Below, piece after piece: positions 60,813-64,000 of a DNA stretch of 64,000 bases; the stretch's first letter is position 1, and every line of letters starts with the position of its first letter. A program made the position numbers and the translations under genes. Location: contig NC_133030.1 of the NCBI RefSeq assembly GCF_048771995.1, positions 60,234,001-60,298,000 of the forward strand. Direction: 5' to 3'. The notes under the pieces are model-generated. The model did no database searches. It had not been told where the DNA came from and saw nothing but the letters and a program-made list of their open reading frames with translations. The stretch is from Taeniopygia guttata (Eukaryota > Chordata > Aves > Passeriformes > Estrildidae).

Positions 60813-62872
60813 AAAGCTGAGGAGAGGTTGGACCCAGCCCTAGAGCAGCATGCAGACTGCAGGGTGCTGGCTGGATTGTGCTGATCCCTCAGACCCTCCC
60901 CTGCTGTCCCCAGACCCCAGGTCACGTCCAAGGGAGTGCCCCAAGCCCCGTGTGGGTGGAACCCCAGGTTTACCACAGCGGGGGCTTTGCCAGCACTTCC
61001 AGCTTAAGGCACAAAGCCCTGGTGACCCATGCTGGATTAACCACAAAGGAGGGGAAAGCTCCAAAGGCTGTTACCCTCTTTACCCTCTGCTGCCTTTCCC
61101 AGCAGCTTATCCAGGCACCAAAACCATCTTTCCTTCTTTTCCTTAGTGCATACACTGCCTTATTTTCTATCCCACAGCTGCACTGGGAACCTGCAGCTCT
61201 CAGAGAGCACTGCAGCAGCCACCCTGGGAGATTTATTGGGGCAGCCAGCTCTTGGTTTCCCTGGTCACCCACTGAGGATTTACAGCCCCTGTGCACTGAG
61301 ACTGAACAAAGCCCTGCTGTTCCTCATCAGAGACCTTATGATTGTGTCCATGGGGAGTAGGCTCCAAACCAAGATAACCTTTGGGAGGAGAAATGGCCAT
61401 TCCTGGATGTAAAAAGAGAGACAGGCAGGAAGAAAAGAATCCTCAGTGCTCTGGGAAATCTCAGAAAAGGAAGCTGGGAGTTTGTAATATTTGTAAGGGT
61501 GGAGAGGAAGGGTTAGCCATGGGGCAGCAGGAGCAGGTTGGTAGCAGAGTTTATTCATGTAACTTTGGCTTCTGGGCCGATTTTCTCTTGGTTGTGACAC
61601 AATTAAAAGTGCTTCTGCACAGGATCCAAATTCCAGCTCCTTCTTCTGTCTACAGAGCCTGGGGTGCCTTGAGACCTGCAGCAGCAGCTCCTGTTCTGAG
61701 TGGGCTGCACTCTGTGACACACAGCTATGAGGCACCTACAGGCATCTTTTGGAGTAGAAGGGCTGATAAACTTTCAAAGGATCCTCTGGAGCCCGTGCAC
61801 TTTGCCCTTCCATCTGTGCAGGGGCTCTGATCTCCCTGCAACCCAGAGCACTACCAGCAACACTTGTGACAGACTCTGTGATCTCTGTGGTTTTCCTCTC
61901 AGCTTGCCCTGAACGACTGGCATGAGACTCAGCCACTGCTTCATCCTGCTGATGGCTCTGGCCATCAATGCCACACAGCTCTTTGCTGTACCCTTGGTGT
62001 TGGAGTCACCAGCGATGGAGAAAGGAGGGTAAACAATCATTACTATGCAGATTTCAAAGAGAGATGCATCTGTGCCTGGCTTTCTGCTTTGTTTGGTGAC
62101 ATCTTCACAGGACAAAGTGGAGTTTCTTTTCTCCCTTAACTCTTACATTAGCAGGGGAAGTATGAATTTGTTGTGATAGTAGCTGTCATATGCACAAAAA
62201 ACATCCCCTCCCCCAAAAAAAACAAAAAAAAACAAACAAAAAAAAAAAGAAACAAAAAGCTCCCAAACAAACAGTAACACAATTCCCTGGGACTGAAGAT
62301 TCTGCATCTCAGCAAGTGGCTTCCTGGAGGAATATATCCACAAAGGATTAAACTCCCATCCTAATTAGAAGGGAATCTCTGAGACAACCTTTTCCACAAA
62401 GGAAACAAAAAGGCAGCGCTGACACCTCTAATGCATATATTAACACTAAAGACATGGAAATTAATTGGATTTATTACTCTCACAGCTGCAAAGATGGCTC
62501 ATTTCTAAGTTTATTTTACAGAAAGTGGCGGGAGGAGTGGGATTTAATAGTCAGCTCAGTTAAGCTAATGAGCCAAAACTAATGGTCTCTTCTTGTTTAG
62601 AGAGGCCCCAGCTCACTGGAGCACCTGAGCTTGTGTGTGGCTCTCAGCGTGATGAGAGTCCAAGGGATGCTTGGCATCTGCTGGAATGTTTGATGAGTAG
62701 GACATGCACAGATGCTTAAGGTCTGGGAGGAAGAGGAAGCATCTTTCTCAATGGCAGCCAAAACCAGTGGGATGATCTGTGGGGATCAATCCAAGATATC
62801 ATTTCTGTCCTGAAGAAATGCTCTGGAGACAAAAAGACAATGAGAAACTCTGTCCATTTCCAGCCAGGTTAG
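60813..62872. other. Intergenic, no recognised gene
   Basis: An A-rich (AAAAAC)n-like tract lies at about 62212-62262. 62430-62600 is AT-rich with TTAATTGGATTTATTA-like homeobox words and could be a conserved noncoding element. No exon recognised. Confidence 0.5.
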
Positions 62873-63203
62873 TTTTCTGCTAATTTACCAAGCACAACCA
62901 TCTTTCCAAGAGGTTGGATCCATTCCAAAAGAAAGCCACAGCTCCCTTGTGATGGCTCCAGCAGGTAGGACACTGAGACAGGAATTATTTTCTGCTAATT
63001 TACCAAGCACAACCATCTTTTCAAGAGGTTGGATCCATTCCAAAAGAAAGCCACAGCTCCCTTGTGATGGCTCCAGCAGGTAGGACACTGAGACAGGAAT
63101 TATTTTCTGCTAATTTACCAAGCACAACCATCTTTTCAAGAGGTTGGATCCATTCCAAAAGAAAGTCACAGCTCCCTTGTGATGGCTCCAGCAGGTAGGA
63201 CAC
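62873..63203. repeat. 115-bp minisatellite, about 2.9 copies
   Basis: Three nearly identical tandem units with period 115 (unit starts near 62873, 62988 and 63103), each opening TTTTCTGCTAATTTACCAAG and containing GGTTGGATCCATTCC and ATGGCTCCAGCAGGTAGGAC. The copies differ by only a few substitutions (for example TCTTTCC versus TCTTTTC, AAAGCC versus AAAGTC), so the expansion is recent. Open frames across it are repeat shadows; 115 is not a multiple of three. Confidence 0.95.
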
Positions 63204-64000
63204 AGCCAGGAAGGCAGGAGCTCAGCTGCAGCTCAATACTGGCACCAGTGTCCCTAAATCTCAGCCTCTCTCATGTTTTTTAGGCTGCATCACTTGAAAG
63301 GATGTTAAAAAGTTTTCTAAAGGAGCTCTCAGAGATCTGTCCTCTCCTGTAGATGAAGAGAAACAGAAGGTTTTTTGTGGGAAAACTGAGTGTGGAAATG
63401 GCAAGATGAGTGTTGTTTACAGAGCACTTACCTCAACCCTCCATGAGAGGATTTGGAGGATTTTGGTAGCTTCCTTCCCAAATTAGAAACCAATTTTCTG
63501 AGGCAAAGGCAGGCTGCCTTGGCCAGGGAGGTGTTAAACTAACAACAAAAGGGAAAGGTGCAAAGAGGGAACAAATGGAAACTCATTTAACACATAATGA
63601 AGGTGCTGAGAACAAAATTAATCAAAGCAAAGAAGGAAGTGGAGAAAAATGCTTTCATCACCTATTCACCAAAGGTAGGTCCTGGCTAATAAACAGGAAT
63701 CTCTGTTGTACAGCAAAAATTTGGCCTAGATGGAAACCTGATGGGAGGCTCACTGAAGTGTTAAAACCATGGCTTTTAGGGAGGCTGAAATGAGGATAAG
63801 ATAGGGACCTGTTAGAAATGGGATAGTGAACATCCAGGTCAATGGACTCAGTAGTAAATGAATCTGAAAATTGATGGCTCAATCATCTAAAATAGAAAGT
63901 ACAAAACAGACCAGACAAGAGTCTGCAGTGGAGCACAAAATCAAACCTATGAACCATCTGAACATCCCCCCCCAGCAGCTGCCAAAGGCAAGGAGGGGAA
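63204..64000. other. Intergenic to window end, no recognised gene
   Basis: Mixed AT-rich sequence. A short C10 run lies near 63966-63975. No exon or mobile element recognised. Confidence 0.5.

Noticed and set aside
62885..63203. Two similar short minus-strand frames sharing near-identical peptides
   Set aside because: They are generated by the 115-bp minisatellite; the period is not a multiple of three, so they are not a repeat protein.

Overview
The window looks like a bird nuclear genome. It carries many truncated CR1 LINE copies ending in the characteristic ATTCTGTGATTCTGTGA-type tail, has few other repeats, and contains two class II-like endogenous retrovirus LTRs. One vertebrate multi-exon gene is clear. 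I cannot fix the species; nothing bacterial, plasmid or phage-like is present. Nearly all long open frames outside the gene are chance frames or frames across repeats.

The only protein-coding gene I can support is DACT1 (Dapper/Frodo, dishevelled-binding antagonist of beta-catenin 1), complete on the minus strand between 48027 (ATG) and 39374 (stop). Four coding exons (47704-48027, 45282-45414, 43544-43699, 39374-41229) join with GT-AG introns in phases 0, 1 and 1. They give 2469 nt, or 822 codons plus stop, close to the mammalian length. The protein has the N-terminal leucine-zipper coiled coil, a Ser/Cys-rich stretch, basic segments and a C-terminal MTTV PDZ ligand. Exon 1 sits in a CpG island (about 47140-48400) with GC boxes, a CGG repeat and a GGGATGAAGGA tandem repeat. 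A 3'UTR of about 0.9 kb probably ends near 38460.

Layout: 1-38459 is intergenic sequence downstream of DACT1, with eight recognisable CR1 copies, several AT-rich stretches resembling conserved noncoding elements, and a perfect 14-bp hairpin at 26225-26268. 38460-48400 is DACT1 with its introns and promoter. 48457-49366 is a nested repeat cluster just upstream: an (ATT)n microsatellite, a minus-strand CR1, and a solo LTR inserted into that CR1. 49367-64000 is upstream intergenic DNA with more CR1, a second solo LTR of the same family at 59041-59719 with a perfect 6-bp target-site duplication, and a 115-bp minisatellite at 62873-63203.

Functionally, DACT1 is a cytoplasmic and nuclear scaffold of Wnt/beta-catenin and planar-polarity signalling. 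The gene-poor flanks would fit a developmental regulator with distant enhancers, but I infer this and do not see it directly. I found no convincing undescribed biological system. The most useful leads are the LTR and microsatellite cluster close to the DACT1 promoter, the hairpin, and the minisatellite.
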